64,000 bases of DNA from a virus. Every line of letters starts with the position of its first letter. Position 1 is the first letter of the stretch. The notes under the pieces were generated by a model that did no database searches, was not told where the DNA came from, and saw only the letters and a program-made list of their open reading frames with translations. The stretch lies in IMG/VR virus record IMGVR_UViG_3300028883_000992, positions 27,136 through 91,135 of that record. The stretch is one strand, 5' to 3'. Shown in pieces: positions 1-8,058 of the stretch. The position numbers and the translations under genes were made by a program.

Positions 1-273
1 AATTTTTTTGAATGGGATAAACATAGACAAGAAATATATACATCAATAAAGCGCGGATATATAATAGATATAGATTTACTTGAACCGCGACATGTTCAAC
101 TTTTTTTAGATATGTGTGAAGATTTCTTTACAAACTTAGGTGAAACCCATATTATTTTTCAGTCTATGAAAGGACGTTTGAGAAAAGTAAGAGAATGGGC
201 AGACAGCAGAAGACTTAGATATAAGAAACTCGGCAACAAACATAAAATTCATGTTGGGAGAGTGAGTGGATAA
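1..273 (+). CDS. C-terminal part of an unidentified protein (cut by window start)
   Basis: Frame 1 is open from the first base to a TAA at 271-273 and gives 90 residues, so this is the end of a gene that starts outside the window. The fragment is rich in Arg and Lys, with one aromatic/acidic stretch (LFLDMCEDFFTNLG) near the middle. I do not recognise a family. Its last codons overlap the GTG start of the next gene by 8 bases, the spacing used throughout this gene set, which supports it being a real co-transcribed gene. Confidence 0.6.
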   Translation, partial: NFFEWDKHRQEIYTSIKRGYIIDIDLLEPRHVQLFLDMCEDFFTNLGETHIIFQSMKGRLRKVREWADSRRLRYKKLGNKHKIHVGRVSG

Positions 274-850
274 ATTTCAAGTTATATTTTACAAGGGTGA
301 CTACAAAGATCGCCAAGAACAAGCAAACAGAGATGACTGTGACCTATATGTTGAACAGCATTTAAATTCTGTAACCGACCCTACAATTGACTATGCCTGT
401 GTAATTACACGCAAGGTTCCAAATACAACAGAAGAAGCATTAGCTAAAACATATTGTGAAATGATTCATAATACGTTTGGTAATCAATGTCAAGGCGTTA
501 TTAAAGGTGGATTTAACGGCAGGGGGTCAAGAAATATAAGCACTTGCACAATGCCATCACTTCTATTGGAACCTCTTTTTATTTCCAATAGACAACATGT
601 AGACTGGCTAATGAATGGATTAGGCATACCTTTATTGGCAGTATGTTTAGCAGATACAATTAAAACTTATTACAAATCAGGAACAATAGGATTTAGTGTG
701 GGTCACAAATATAAAACTTCTAATCCAGATGATCGTGGAGCTAAAGTACCGGAATCATATTTGATACCATATTTAAATACATCAATTTATGAATCTGATA
801 TTTGTGAATCTATACTTCTCAAGGCAAAAAACATATTGGAGATGAAATGA
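266..850 (+). CDS. Amidase_3-like protein (putative N-acetylmuramoyl-L-alanine amidase)
   Basis: The 194-residue product resembles zinc N-acetylmuramoyl-L-alanine amidases of the Amidase_3 family, which cut the peptide off peptidoglycan. Supporting features are the RQEQANRDDCDLYVEQHLNS segment (family pattern: R..AN...AD..ISIHAN, zinc-ligand His at residue 32) and MPSLLLEPLFIS with the likely catalytic Glu at about 102. The first zinc-ligand motif of the family (DPGHGG) is not visible, because the protein begins almost directly at the Arg/Asn motif, so activity is uncertain. The start is GTG, preceded by GGGAGAG. No holin lies beside it, so a lysis role is inferred only from the family. Confidence 0.5.
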   Translation: MDKFQVIFYKGDYKDRQEQANRDDCDLYVEQHLNSVTDPTIDYACVITRKVPNTTEEALAKTYCEMIHNTFGNQCQGVIKGGFNGRGSRNISTCTMPSLLLEPLFISNRQHVDWLMNGLGIPLLAVCLADTIKTYYKSGTIGFSVGHKYKTSNPDDRGAKVPESYLIPYLNTSIYESDICESILLKAKNILEMK

Positions 851-918
851 TTTTAGGTGCTATTTTACTATTATTTATACTTATATTTTGGTTTATTTGG
901 ATTGCTGAAAATGATTGA
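847..918 (+). CDS. 23-residue single-pass membrane peptide
   Basis: ATG at 847 overlaps the TGA of the amidase-like gene (ATGA), and the frame ends at TGA 916-918. The product is almost entirely one hydrophobic segment (GAILLLFILIFWFIWIA) followed by a short acidic tail. This composition and the coupled start suggest a real tiny membrane peptide. Its position after an amidase-like gene would suit a lysis accessory role, but nothing else supports that. It is too short to assign to a family. Confidence 0.45.
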   Translation: MILGAILLLFILIFWFIWIAEND

Positions 919-1180
919 ATCTTGGGACTATCTTGATAAGCATACATATTGGTATGTATTACTTATATACAAAAATAGTAGTGTGTATAAGATATTCCTA
1001 AATAAAAACAGTATCAATATAAAAGGCAGTTATCTTGAACAACCAACACCATTAAATGATTTAATTAACAGACTTATAAAGTTAGCTTTGATTGATAGCA
1101 AATTAATGTCATCATCTAATCTTGTAATACTCCAACAACTTAACGGAGATATAAATGGATTTTTCGGCAATCAACAATAG
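911..1180 (+). CDS. Hypothetical protein, 89 aa
   Basis: I place the start at ATG 911, inside the end of the 23-residue membrane peptide (ATGATTGA overlap). The same frame could also be read from further upstream (TTG/ATG-like codons near 857), but that would translate the other frame of the membrane peptide. The product (MIESWDYLDKHTYWYVLLIY...) has an aromatic N-terminus and a helical C-terminal half. No family is recognised. It overlaps the next gene by 26 bases. Confidence 0.55.
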   Translation: MIESWDYLDKHTYWYVLLIYKNSSVYKIFLNKNSINIKGSYLEQPTPLNDLINRLIKLALIDSKLMSSSNLVILQQLNGDINGFFGNQQ

Positions 1181-1904
1181 CATAATTTATGCTTACAGGG
1201 GCAGTATAGCCCATAATCTATATATCCCACCTGAAGAACCTTTAGGTACAGACGATAAAGACTACATAGGAATATGTATTTCACCTATTAACTATTATAC
1301 TGGACTTGATAAGTTTGATCAATATGAATATCAAGAAAACGGTGACGATATTATAGTTTATGACATTAAAAAAGCATTTAGACTTTTGCTAAACAGTAAC
1401 CCCAATATATTGTCTATTCTTTGGAACAGACCTGATATGTATATACGCATAGAACCTTTAGGGCAGAAAATTATTGATAATCGTCATATATTTGCATCCA
1501 AAAAAATATATAAGACATTTGTTGGATATGCTCTATCCCAACTAAAGAGGATGAACAAGTCACAATATAAGGGTTATATGGGATCAAAAAAAAAGGAATT
1601 AGTTGATAAATACGGATTTGATGTAAAAATGGCAAGTCACACAATAAGACTATTAAAATGTGGTATAGAATTTTTAGAAACAGGTGAATTTGAAGTTTAT
1701 CGTAAAAAAGATCGTGAAGAACTTATAGCTATCAAACAAGGTAAATGGAGTTTTGAGGACATAAACTTATATGTTAATAATCTTATGTATGATATTGATA
1801 GTGCATATAAGCACAGTCAACTACCGCCTCAACCAAACTACAATACTGCAAATGAACTCCTGATGGACGTACTTGCAGAATACTTTAGAATAGGAGAATT
1901 ATGA
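1155..1904 (+). CDS. Predicted nucleotidyltransferase (COG3541/YcgL-like)
   Basis: The 249-residue product matches the minimal nucleotidyltransferase pattern: GS at residues 16-17, then an acidic pair in GTDDKDYIGI (about 31-40), followed by a region of the type D..VYDIKKAFRLLLNSNPNIL, which is typical of the COG3541 predicted nucleotidyltransferases (DNA polymerase beta superfamily fold). Members carry a GSx(n)DxD-type metal site and are thought to transfer a nucleotide to an unknown acceptor. A good SD (GGAG, 6 bases before ATG) sets the start. It ends with ATGA overlap into recA. Substrate is unknown. Confidence 0.75.
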   Translation: MDFSAINNSIIYAYRGSIAHNLYIPPEEPLGTDDKDYIGICISPINYYTGLDKFDQYEYQENGDDIIVYDIKKAFRLLLNSNPNILSILWNRPDMYIRIEPLGQKIIDNRHIFASKKIYKTFVGYALSQLKRMNKSQYKGYMGSKKKELVDKYGFDVKMASHTIRLLKCGIEFLETGEFEVYRKKDREELIAIKQGKWSFEDINLYVNNLMYDIDSAYKHSQLPPQPNYNTANELLMDVLAEYFRIGEL

Positions 1905-2869
1905 ATATAGAAGAACAAATTAAAAAGATTGAAAAGCAGTATGGCCCTAATTCAATAATGAAATTAGGTGAAAACAATATAATTTCCATACCACGTATAA
2001 AAACAGGAATTATGTCTGTAGACACCTTAATAGGTGGTGGATTACCAAAAGGTCGTATAGTGGAGCTATATGGCGATCCTAGTTGTGGGAAGACCAGTCT
2101 AGCATTACAAACTATAGCATCAGCACAACAAGAAGGTATAGCATGTGTCTATATAGATGCTGAACACGCCTTAGACCTTTCATATATATCAAAATTAGGT
2201 GTTGATGTAGATGAACTTTATCTGTCTCAACCTGACTACGGTGAACAAGCATTAAATATAGCATATCAAATGGCAGACGTAGAAGAAGTTGGATTAATAG
2301 TTATAGATTCTGTCTCAGCATTAGTGCCAAAAGCCGTATATGATGGTGAAATAGGTGATCAAAATGTGGGCAACCTACCGCGTTTAATGTCAGGTTCACT
2401 TAATAAATTTAGTAGTAAATTATCAAAAACAGAAACAACACTTATTTTTATAAATCAGTTAAGACAAAAGATAGGTGTAATGTATGGAAATCCAAACATA
2501 ACTTCTGGAGGAAATGCTCTAAGATTTTATGCGTCACTACGACTACAACTAGTGCCACTGAAATCTCAGAAAATTGCAAATAGTGAAGGTACGGTTGGCA
2601 ATAGAGTAAAAATTAAAGTTGAAAAAAGTAAGGTATGTAATCCATTCCAAGAGACAGAATGTTCATTGGTATACGGCATAGGATTTGATAAGGAACGTGA
2701 CCTAATTGAATATGCTGTAAAAATAGGTGTTGTAGAAAAAAGTGGAGCATGGATCAATTTTGGCGAAGAAAAATATCAGGGTTTAGACAATTTTATAGAA
2801 ACAGTAAGAGAAAACAAGGACATGTTTAACAATATAAAAGAAATGGTTGATGATATACAAAGTAGGTAA
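1901..2869 (+). CDS. recA: RecA-family recombinase
   Basis: The 322-residue protein is a bacterial-type RecA, which forms ATP-dependent filaments on single-stranded DNA for strand exchange. The Walker A motif is GDPSCGKT (residues 58-65, where most RecAs have GPESSGKT), Walker B is LIVIDS (about 132-137), and the RecA signature around loops L1/L2 is present (INQLRQKIGVMYGNP, then GGNALRFYAS). The C-terminal domain is shorter than in E. coli RecA (about 352 aa). Start and stop overlap both neighbours, so it is translated as part of the replication operon next to dnaE. Confidence 0.95.
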   Translation: MNIEEQIKKIEKQYGPNSIMKLGENNIISIPRIKTGIMSVDTLIGGGLPKGRIVELYGDPSCGKTSLALQTIASAQQEGIACVYIDAEHALDLSYISKLGVDVDELYLSQPDYGEQALNIAYQMADVEEVGLIVIDSVSALVPKAVYDGEIGDQNVGNLPRLMSGSLNKFSSKLSKTETTLIFINQLRQKIGVMYGNPNITSGGNALRFYASLRLQLVPLKSQKIANSEGTVGNRVKIKVEKSKVCNPFQETECSLVYGIGFDKERDLIEYAVKIGVVEKSGAWINFGEEKYQGLDNFIETVRENKDMFNNIKEMVDDIQSR

Positions 2870-3311
2870 CATATTAGAACATATGGATGATGCTGATGTG
2901 ATATTGGTTACTACCAATTCTTATATAAATAGAAATCGTCAACTAGTTATGGGGCGTGGATTTGCATCATGTATGGCATCCAAGTTCCCTGAAATCAAAG
3001 AAATAGCAGGAGAAAGAATTGGACACTTATCACGATACGGGGTAATAAACATACCTAAAATAATATGTTCTGTTAATGCATCTCGTATTGACATTGCACT
3101 TTTTCAGGTTAAATATCATTTTAAAGACAATGCTGATCTTGATTTAGTTAAGTTCTCAACTATGATGTTACGCATATGGGCATATATAGAAAAAGACAAG
3201 GAGTTTTTCTTAAATTATCCCGGCATAGGACAGGGAAAATTAGATAAAAGTCTGGTAGAACCTATAGTAAGTAAATTACCTGATAATGTAACCATATGGG
3301 AGGTTAAATGA
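2850..3311 (+). CDS. Macro-domain-like protein
   Basis: The 153-residue product reads like a small macro domain (ADP-ribose or ADP-ribose-1''-phosphate binding). It has a hydrophobic strand ending in an Asn (ADVILVTTNSYI), then LVMGRGFA (about 33-39, family pattern: mG.GiA), FPEI, a GV strand, and a late glycine-rich loop YPGIGQGKLDK (about 123-133, family pattern P.iG.Gl.g). I use ATG 2850 instead of the TTG at 2847. The gene begins inside the recA stop region and ends in an ATGA overlap. Possible roles include removing ADP-ribose marks or processing a phosphate by-product. The substrate is not deducible. Confidence 0.65.
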   Translation: MIYKVGNILEHMDDADVILVTTNSYINRNRQLVMGRGFASCMASKFPEIKEIAGERIGHLSRYGVINIPKIICSVNASRIDIALFQVKYHFKDNADLDLVKFSTMMLRIWAYIEKDKEFFLNYPGIGQGKLDKSLVEPIVSKLPDNVTIWEVK

Positions 3312-3505
3312 AAGTAATATATTTACACATATGGTTAAACAATATTTTACGTTTTTTCAAACTACACAAGCATAGCTATAGAACCGTATATAGTTCTCCA
3401 TTATTTTTAATTAATAAATGTACTTGTGGTCATTTAAAATTTGTTTTAAGAAAAGACTTGATAGAATCGGTAGAAGATTGCAAAAAATATATTAAAAACC
3501 TATGA
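3308..3505 (+). CDS. Hypothetical small basic protein, 65 aa
   Basis: The reading frame is locked between the macro-domain gene (ATGA at 3308) and dnaE (ATGA at 3502), which strongly suggests it is translated. The protein is basic and aromatic, with HKHSY and CTCGHLKF motifs that could bind a metal (one His pair plus two Cys), although no known zinc-finger spacing is met. No family is recognised. Coupling to dnaE suggests a replication-related role, by position only. Confidence 0.6.
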   Translation: MKVIYLHIWLNNILRFFKLHKHSYRTVYSSPLFLINKCTCGHLKFVLRKDLIESVEDCKKYIKNL

Positions 3506-6291
3506 TACACCTACATTTACATACACATTATAGTGCTCTTGACGGATTTCTGACCGTACCTCAGTTAGTATCTGCGGTCAAGAAATTAGGTATGTCTGCT
3601 GTTGCTGTTACAGAGCATGGAAATATAAACTCATGGATAGAGTTCCAAATTGAATGTACAAAACAAGGTATTAAGCCTATATTTGGTATAGAAGCATATG
3701 TAACAACAGATGAATCTAATAAAACCAATTACCACATCACGCTACTTGCAAAAAATAACGAGGGGCTTAGAGAAATAATTAAGCTCCATAATACTGCCCA
3801 TCTTAACGAGCAAAAATATAGGGCACATAGAATTTACTATGATCAGATATTAGAATGTTCTAATATTATCGTATTGTCAGGATGCTTAAACTCGTACATA
3901 AACAGAATGGCATTAGCTGATCAAAAAGAAAAATGTAAGGAATGGATATATAAGTTCCAAAATCATTTTGGATCAGATTTCTATATAGAAATACAAGACC
4001 TCAATATAGAAGAACTTGATATAGCAAGAGAACGAATACTTAAATGGTTTCCTAATGTCCAAACTGTAATTACCAATGATGTACATTATGAAAATAGAAG
4101 TGATGCCGACTCACAGCATACATTATATTGTGCACATATTCACAAAAAAGAGGATGAATTTAAAAAACATCCACCTGAAATGTATATTAAAACCGACATA
4201 GAAGGATACGACACAAGTTCTACATATGAAATAGCAGACAAATGCAATGCATCAATAGAACCTTTTACTAACACTATTCCTAACTTCACAGAAGTAACTT
4301 GGATTCCTGAACGTATTATTGACAAACAACAATGCAGAAAAGAATACACTGTTATTAAAAAAGCGGGATATTGGCCTTATCTATGTATAGTTGCTGATTA
4401 CGTAAAATGGGCTAAAGAACATAATATAATGGTTGGGTATTCAAGAGGTTCAGCAGGTGGATCATTATTAGCTTACGCAATGGGGATACATGATATTGAT
4501 CCTATTAAATATGATTTATATTTCTCTCGTTTTTTTAATGAAGGACGCATAGACTCAATGCCTGACATTGATACTGATTTTCCTAAAAATGGAATAGCTC
4601 AAGTTAAAGATTATATTAAAAGCAAGTATCACCTAGTTGGATTAGGTACATACGGAACTATGGACGTTAAAAATGCTATTAAAATGGTATGTAGAACAAC
4701 TGGCGTACCACCTAATGAAGCAAATGAACTCACTAAAAGATATGGGGACGGATTAGATGTTGATTATAACCTACTTCCTGAAAATCACGCAAAGGCATTA
4801 AAACTGTCTGATCAATACAAAGGTTTACTAAATGCATATGGTCAACATGCTTCTGGATATATTCTAAGTCATATAAATCTTGAAGAAGAAGTGCCTGTAA
4901 GATACTCACGTACAGGTGATTTACAGACATGTTGGAATATGGATCATATGGAATGGTTGGGATTTGTCAAGTTTGACCTTTTAAAACTTACAACATTAGA
5001 CATTATACATGAAACATTAGAAAACATAGGTATCCAAAGAGATGATATTCCTATTGACGATAAACCTACATATGATCTAATTTCAACAGGAAAAACATTT
5101 GGGCTATTCCAAATAAGCGGATCAGATGGTATAGCAAACCTATGCAAGCAAATTCAACCTAAAAACATTGAAGATATTGGTATTATTATATCACTATATA
5201 GACCCGGACCAATGGAAAATAATTTTCATACACAATATATAGACAGGAAGAACGGTGCACCCGTAGAATACCTGCATCCATTCTTAGAGCCACTCCTACA
5301 AGATACATATGGAGTCATGATATACCAAGAACAAGTTATTAAAGTTTGTATGGCAGTAGGATTTTCAGATACAGAAGCAGATACTATTAGAAAAATAATG
5401 GGAAAAAAGAAGCCTGAGTTGCTTACAGATGTAGAGCCTCAATTCATAGAAAAGTGCAGTAAAATAACGGGTGAAAAAATCGCCAAAATACTATGGGAAC
5501 AATTAACAAAATATAGTCATTATAACTTTAATAAAGCTCACGCTATAGGATATGCATATTTAGCTTATATTACAGCATATTTAAAATGTCATTACCCACT
5601 ACAGTTTTATACTGCCATATTAAATCAGGAAACAAAATTAGTAGCCATACAGGAATGTATTAACGACATACAGGGTTTTAAGATATTGCCACCGCGTTAC
5701 GGAAAAAGTGAATATAATTTTAAGGTAGAAGGTTCTAATATAAGATACGGAATTAAAGCACTATATGGTATTGGCGAAAAAGAGATGGAAAGAATTAATG
5801 ATCCCAATTTCTTTAAACAAGGAAGTGTGGTTGCTGAACAACTTATTAAAGCAGGATTTTATGACACTATAAGTACCAACAGAAAGTCCTTAATTTCTCA
5901 ACAAAAACGCAGAAATCCAGAACTATTACTAATAGAACCATCAGATTTTACAAAGCAAGAAAAAGAGCAGTTTGAGTTTGATTTACTTCGTGTATACCTT
6001 GACAAGAATCCACTAAGTAGACTTGTAAAAGAATCAGTTTATACTGGAAATAACTACCAAATAGGCAACAGAATTCCTGTTATTATCCAAAAAGTAGAGA
6101 ATAAAACAAGTAAGAAGGGAAATAAATTTGCAAAGATACATACCATCAATATAAATAACAAAACTGATACCTTTTTTCTATGGGGAAAATCATATGAGAA
6201 ATTTATTTTAAAAGAAGGTTGTTATTATATTATAACACTTGACAAAACAGAAGATACTTTTTATATTACTAATGTACAGGAGCTAAAATAA
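3502..6291 (+). CDS. dnaE: DNA polymerase III alpha subunit (DnaE type, with PHP domain)
   Basis: This 929-residue protein is a C-family replicative DNA polymerase. The N-terminal PHP domain keeps the metal-site motifs: HLHLHTHYSALDG (3-15), TEHGN (37-41), a His strand NYHITLLAKN (76-85), SGCLN and TNDVHY (191-196). The polymerase core has GYSRGSAGGSLLAYAMG (312-328), the catalytic PDIDTDF (354-360) and FVKFDLLKL with the third Asp at about 491. A helix-hairpin-helix (GIKALYGIGEKEM, about 745) and an OB-fold-like end follow. It is shorter than E. coli DnaE (1160 aa), mainly at the C-terminus where clamp-loader contacts lie. The phage therefore carries its own replicase, and a clamp gene lies at 54208-55248. 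Confidence 0.93.
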   Translation: MIHLHLHTHYSALDGFLTVPQLVSAVKKLGMSAVAVTEHGNINSWIEFQIECTKQGIKPIFGIEAYVTTDESNKTNYHITLLAKNNEGLREIIKLHNTAHLNEQKYRAHRIYYDQILECSNIIVLSGCLNSYINRMALADQKEKCKEWIYKFQNHFGSDFYIEIQDLNIEELDIARERILKWFPNVQTVITNDVHYENRSDADSQHTLYCAHIHKKEDEFKKHPPEMYIKTDIEGYDTSSTYEIADKCNASIEPFTNTIPNFTEVTWIPERIIDKQQCRKEYTVIKKAGYWPYLCIVADYVKWAKEHNIMVGYSRGSAGGSLLAYAMGIHDIDPIKYDLYFSRFFNEGRIDSMPDIDTDFPKNGIAQVKDYIKSKYHLVGLGTYGTMDVKNAIKMVCRTTGVPPNEANELTKRYGDGLDVDYNLLPENHAKALKLSDQYKGLLNAYGQHASGYILSHINLEEEVPVRYSRTGDLQTCWNMDHMEWLGFVKFDLLKLTTLDIIHETLENIGIQRDDIPIDDKPTYDLISTGKTFGLFQISGSDGIANLCKQIQPKNIEDIGIIISLYRPGPMENNFHTQYIDRKNGAPVEYLHPFLEPLLQDTYGVMIYQEQVIKVCMAVGFSDTEADTIRKIMGKKKPELLTDVEPQFIEKCSKITGEKIAKILWEQLTKYSHYNFNKAHAIGYAYLAYITAYLKCHYPLQFYTAILNQETKLVAIQECINDIQGFKILPPRYGKSEYNFKVEGSNIRYGIKALYGIGEKEMERINDPNFFKQGSVVAEQLIKAGFYDTISTNRKSLISQQKRRNPELLLIEPSDFTKQEKEQFEFDLLRVYLDKNPLSRLVKESVYTGNNYQIGNRIPVIIQKVENKTSKKGNKFAKIHTININNKTDTFFLWGKSYEKFILKEGCYYIITLDKTEDTFYITNVQELK

Positions 6292-6329
6292 TGTATGTTT
6301 ACATACAGAACTTAATTTTTAGGTGGTAA
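6291..6329 (+). CDS. 12-codon mini-ORF bridging dnaE and the Lar-like gene
   Basis: The ATG overlaps the dnaE stop (TAATG) and the frame (MYVYIQNLIFRW) closes at TAA 6327-6329, three bases before the next ATG, so it runs across that gene's SD (AGGTGG 6321-6326). Its length and layout match the 12-codon mini-ORF at 7061-7099. It may be a coupling peptide that keeps ribosomes loaded across a short gap, but it may also be chance. Confidence 0.25.
   Translation: MYVYIQNLIFRW
6292..6307. promoter_or_regulatory. Perfect 7-bp inverted repeat after dnaE
   Basis: TGTATGT and ACATACA are separated by only two bases, giving a perfect 16-base dyad immediately after the dnaE stop. A two-base loop is too small for a stable RNA hairpin and no T-run follows, so a protein-binding operator is more plausible than a terminator. 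No second copy was noticed. Confidence 0.3.
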
Positions 6330-6332
6330 ATA

Positions 6333-6575
6333 ATGAATATAGAAAAAATAAATAATAAACTAAAGCCATGTCCGTTTTGCAGAGTTACCATAGAATCATT
6401 AAATGAACATATGGAACGCAATGGAACAAAATGGGAGCATTATAGACCACAGATATTTTTTGATAACTTCGTTTCCAAATCATGGGTTATCTATTGTAAT
6501 AACTGTGGCATAACTTTGATAACAGGATGTGAAGATATTAATGAAGCTATAATAACTTGGAATAACAGAGGTTAA
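6333..6575 (+). CDS. Lar-like zinc-ribbon protein (restriction alleviation family)
   Basis: The 80-residue product has the layout of the Lar restriction-alleviation family: KPCPFC near the N-terminus (Cys 13 and 16), a second pair YCNNCG (Cys 55 and 58), and the family ending of Gly, an Ala-Ile pair and WNNRG. In Rac prophage, Lar lessens restriction of unmodified DNA. Many phages carry Lar-like zinc ribbons of unproven role. An AGGTGG SD sits 6 bases before the ATG. Function in this phage is inferred from the fold alone. Confidence 0.7.
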   Translation: MNIEKINNKLKPCPFCRVTIESLNEHMERNGTKWEHYRPQIFFDNFVSKSWVIYCNNCGITLITGCEDINEAIITWNNRG

Positions 6576-6576
6576 T

Positions 6577-7068
6577 ATGAATATAACATCAGACTATGAC
6601 GAAGAATCAGATGTGCTATATATTTCTATAGGGAAACCTCAGCCTTCTATATGCACAGAACCACAAGAAGGTATATTACTGGGATGGTCTGAAAAAGATA
6701 TGCACCTATGTGGAATCACTATACTAAACTACAGCAGACAAAATATACCAGTAGATAATAATCCTATGAAAACATTAAATTTTCAAATAGGCTCTAATCC
6801 TATTGATGGATACGAACTTATAGAAGTAATAAAGGTCCAATTAGTATACAATAAAAGTTCTGTTATAGCAACATTAGTTGAATGTGGAATATCAGAATCA
6901 GATGAAAATGATTACATGGCAATATGTAATTTATTTGATATGTGTAAATACCTATTAGATGAACCATCAGATACTAAATACGGTAACACATTAGGAAAAC
7001 AAGTTAAATACTTACACGATAAGTTTAAAAAAATCCCAATAATTACAGCAGGAAGAATAAATGTTTAG
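6577..7068 (+). CDS. DUF2283-like N-terminal domain protein
   Basis: Residues 7-55 (YDEESDVLYISIG... through GILLGWSEKDMHLCGITIL) follow the DUF2283 pattern: Y-D-x-E-x-D-x-L-Y at the start, then a short beta-rich fold ending in G-ITIL. The remaining 100 residues have no recognised domain and end in a basic, helical tail. DUF2283 has no established activity. The gene begins 2 bases after the Lar-like stop, with AGAGG as a possible SD. Confidence 0.55.
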   Translation: MNITSDYDEESDVLYISIGKPQPSICTEPQEGILLGWSEKDMHLCGITILNYSRQNIPVDNNPMKTLNFQIGSNPIDGYELIEVIKVQLVYNKSSVIATLVECGISESDENDYMAICNLFDMCKYLLDEPSDTKYGNTLGKQVKYLHDKFKKIPIITAGRINV

Positions 7069-7099
7069 AGCAGACAATACAAGACGACTTAAAATATGA
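7061..7099 (+). CDS. 12-codon mini-ORF bridging to the primase gene
   Basis: ATG 7061 lies in the last codons of the DUF2283-like gene and the frame (MFRADNTRRLKI) ends at TGA 7097-7099, overlapping the primase ATG as ATGA. It therefore fills the 27-base gap before the primase, which has no clear SD of its own. This suggests the primase is translated by re-initiation from the mini-ORF. Confidence 0.35.
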   Translation: MFRADNTRRLKI

Positions 7100-8058
7100 A
7101 ACAAGACATACTCAACTATCTTACACATATATATCATCAACATCTACTTAACAGTAAGGATGCTGCCAATTACTTAAAAGAACGCGGTATTAAAAAATCT
7201 GCGAAGAGATTCAAGTTGGGATACTGTACTGGGAATATAGGGTATCAGACGTTACTTAGAACATATACAGAGAACCAGTTAAAAGATACAGGTTTTTTCA
7301 AATGGAATAAAGACCCTTTTAATTATCGTATTATATTCCCATTAATTAAAGGTGTAGACACATTATATTTTACATCACGAACAATAGGCGACAAAGAACC
7401 TAAACATAAACATCTTACAGGACCAATACCTGTGCCATTTAACTACAATACCATTCATAATGATAATATTATAATAGTTGAAAGTCCTATAGACGCTATA
7501 ACATTAGAACAAGCAGGTTATTATGCAATGGCTTCATTGGGATTGTCAATTAAATCTCATACTGCCATTGAATTACAGGGAAAAAATATCTTTATTTTGT
7601 ATGATTACGATTTACATAATGCAGGTCAAGAACGTGCAATAGATTTAGCTGACCTACTTTACAGGAATAAAGGTAAAGCACATATTTGTCAATGGCCTAA
7701 GAACAATAGAAAAATGGATGTCAACTGGCTTTACCTAAAAGACAAAAAGAAATTTCAAAATAATATAAATATATTACTTAATAACTCTATAAGATTTGAA
7801 GAACATCCTGCCTTTGAAGAAAAAAGAAAGGAAAAAATATGGACACCTGCACAAAGGGGAAATTTCCGTGAATTAGTAAAAAAATATGGATGGAAGATAT
7901 TCGGAAATAACCTTGTTAGAATACCCTGTCCATTCCATAATGATTCAACACCATCATTAACCATCTATCTTAATACTAATAGCTCATATTGTTTCGGTAA
8001 ATGTAAAAAAAGTTATAGTGCGATAGAAATAGATCACGCATTACAAGGGAAAATATGA
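7096..8058 (+). CDS. DnaG-type primase with permuted domain order
   Basis: The 320-residue protein has the DnaG RNA-polymerase core: residues 20-120 match the core's N-terminal part (YLKERGI, RFKLGYC, YRIIFPLI, TSRTIG). TOPRIM follows, with IIIVESPIDAITLEQAG (125-141, Glu129) and the acidic ILYDYD (167-172). The zinc finger that normally sits at the N-terminus of DnaG is at the C-terminus: IPCPFHNDSTPSLTIYL then SYCFGKC (Cys278, His281, Cys299, Cys303). Bacterial DnaG is about 600 aa and has a helicase-binding C-terminal domain, which is absent here. It makes RNA primers for the phage DnaE polymerase. The last Cys pair is CxxxC, one residue longer than usual. Confidence 0.85.
   Translation: MKQDILNYLTHIYHQHLLNSKDAANYLKERGIKKSAKRFKLGYCTGNIGYQTLLRTYTENQLKDTGFFKWNKDPFNYRIIFPLIKGVDTLYFTSRTIGDKEPKHKHLTGPIPVPFNYNTIHNDNIIIVESPIDAITLEQAGYYAMASLGLSIKSHTAIELQGKNIFILYDYDLHNAGQERAIDLADLLYRNKGKAHICQWPKNNRKMDVNWLYLKDKKKFQNNINILLNNSIRFEEHPAFEEKRKEKIWTPAQRGNFRELVKKYGWKIFGNNLVRIPCPFHNDSTPSLTIYLNTNSSYCFGKCKKSYSAIEIDHALQGKI

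Noticed and set aside
857-910. N-terminal extension of the 89-aa protein from 857
   Set aside because: It would be an out-of-frame reading of the 23-residue membrane peptide and has no usual start signal; ATG 911 fits the overlap pattern.
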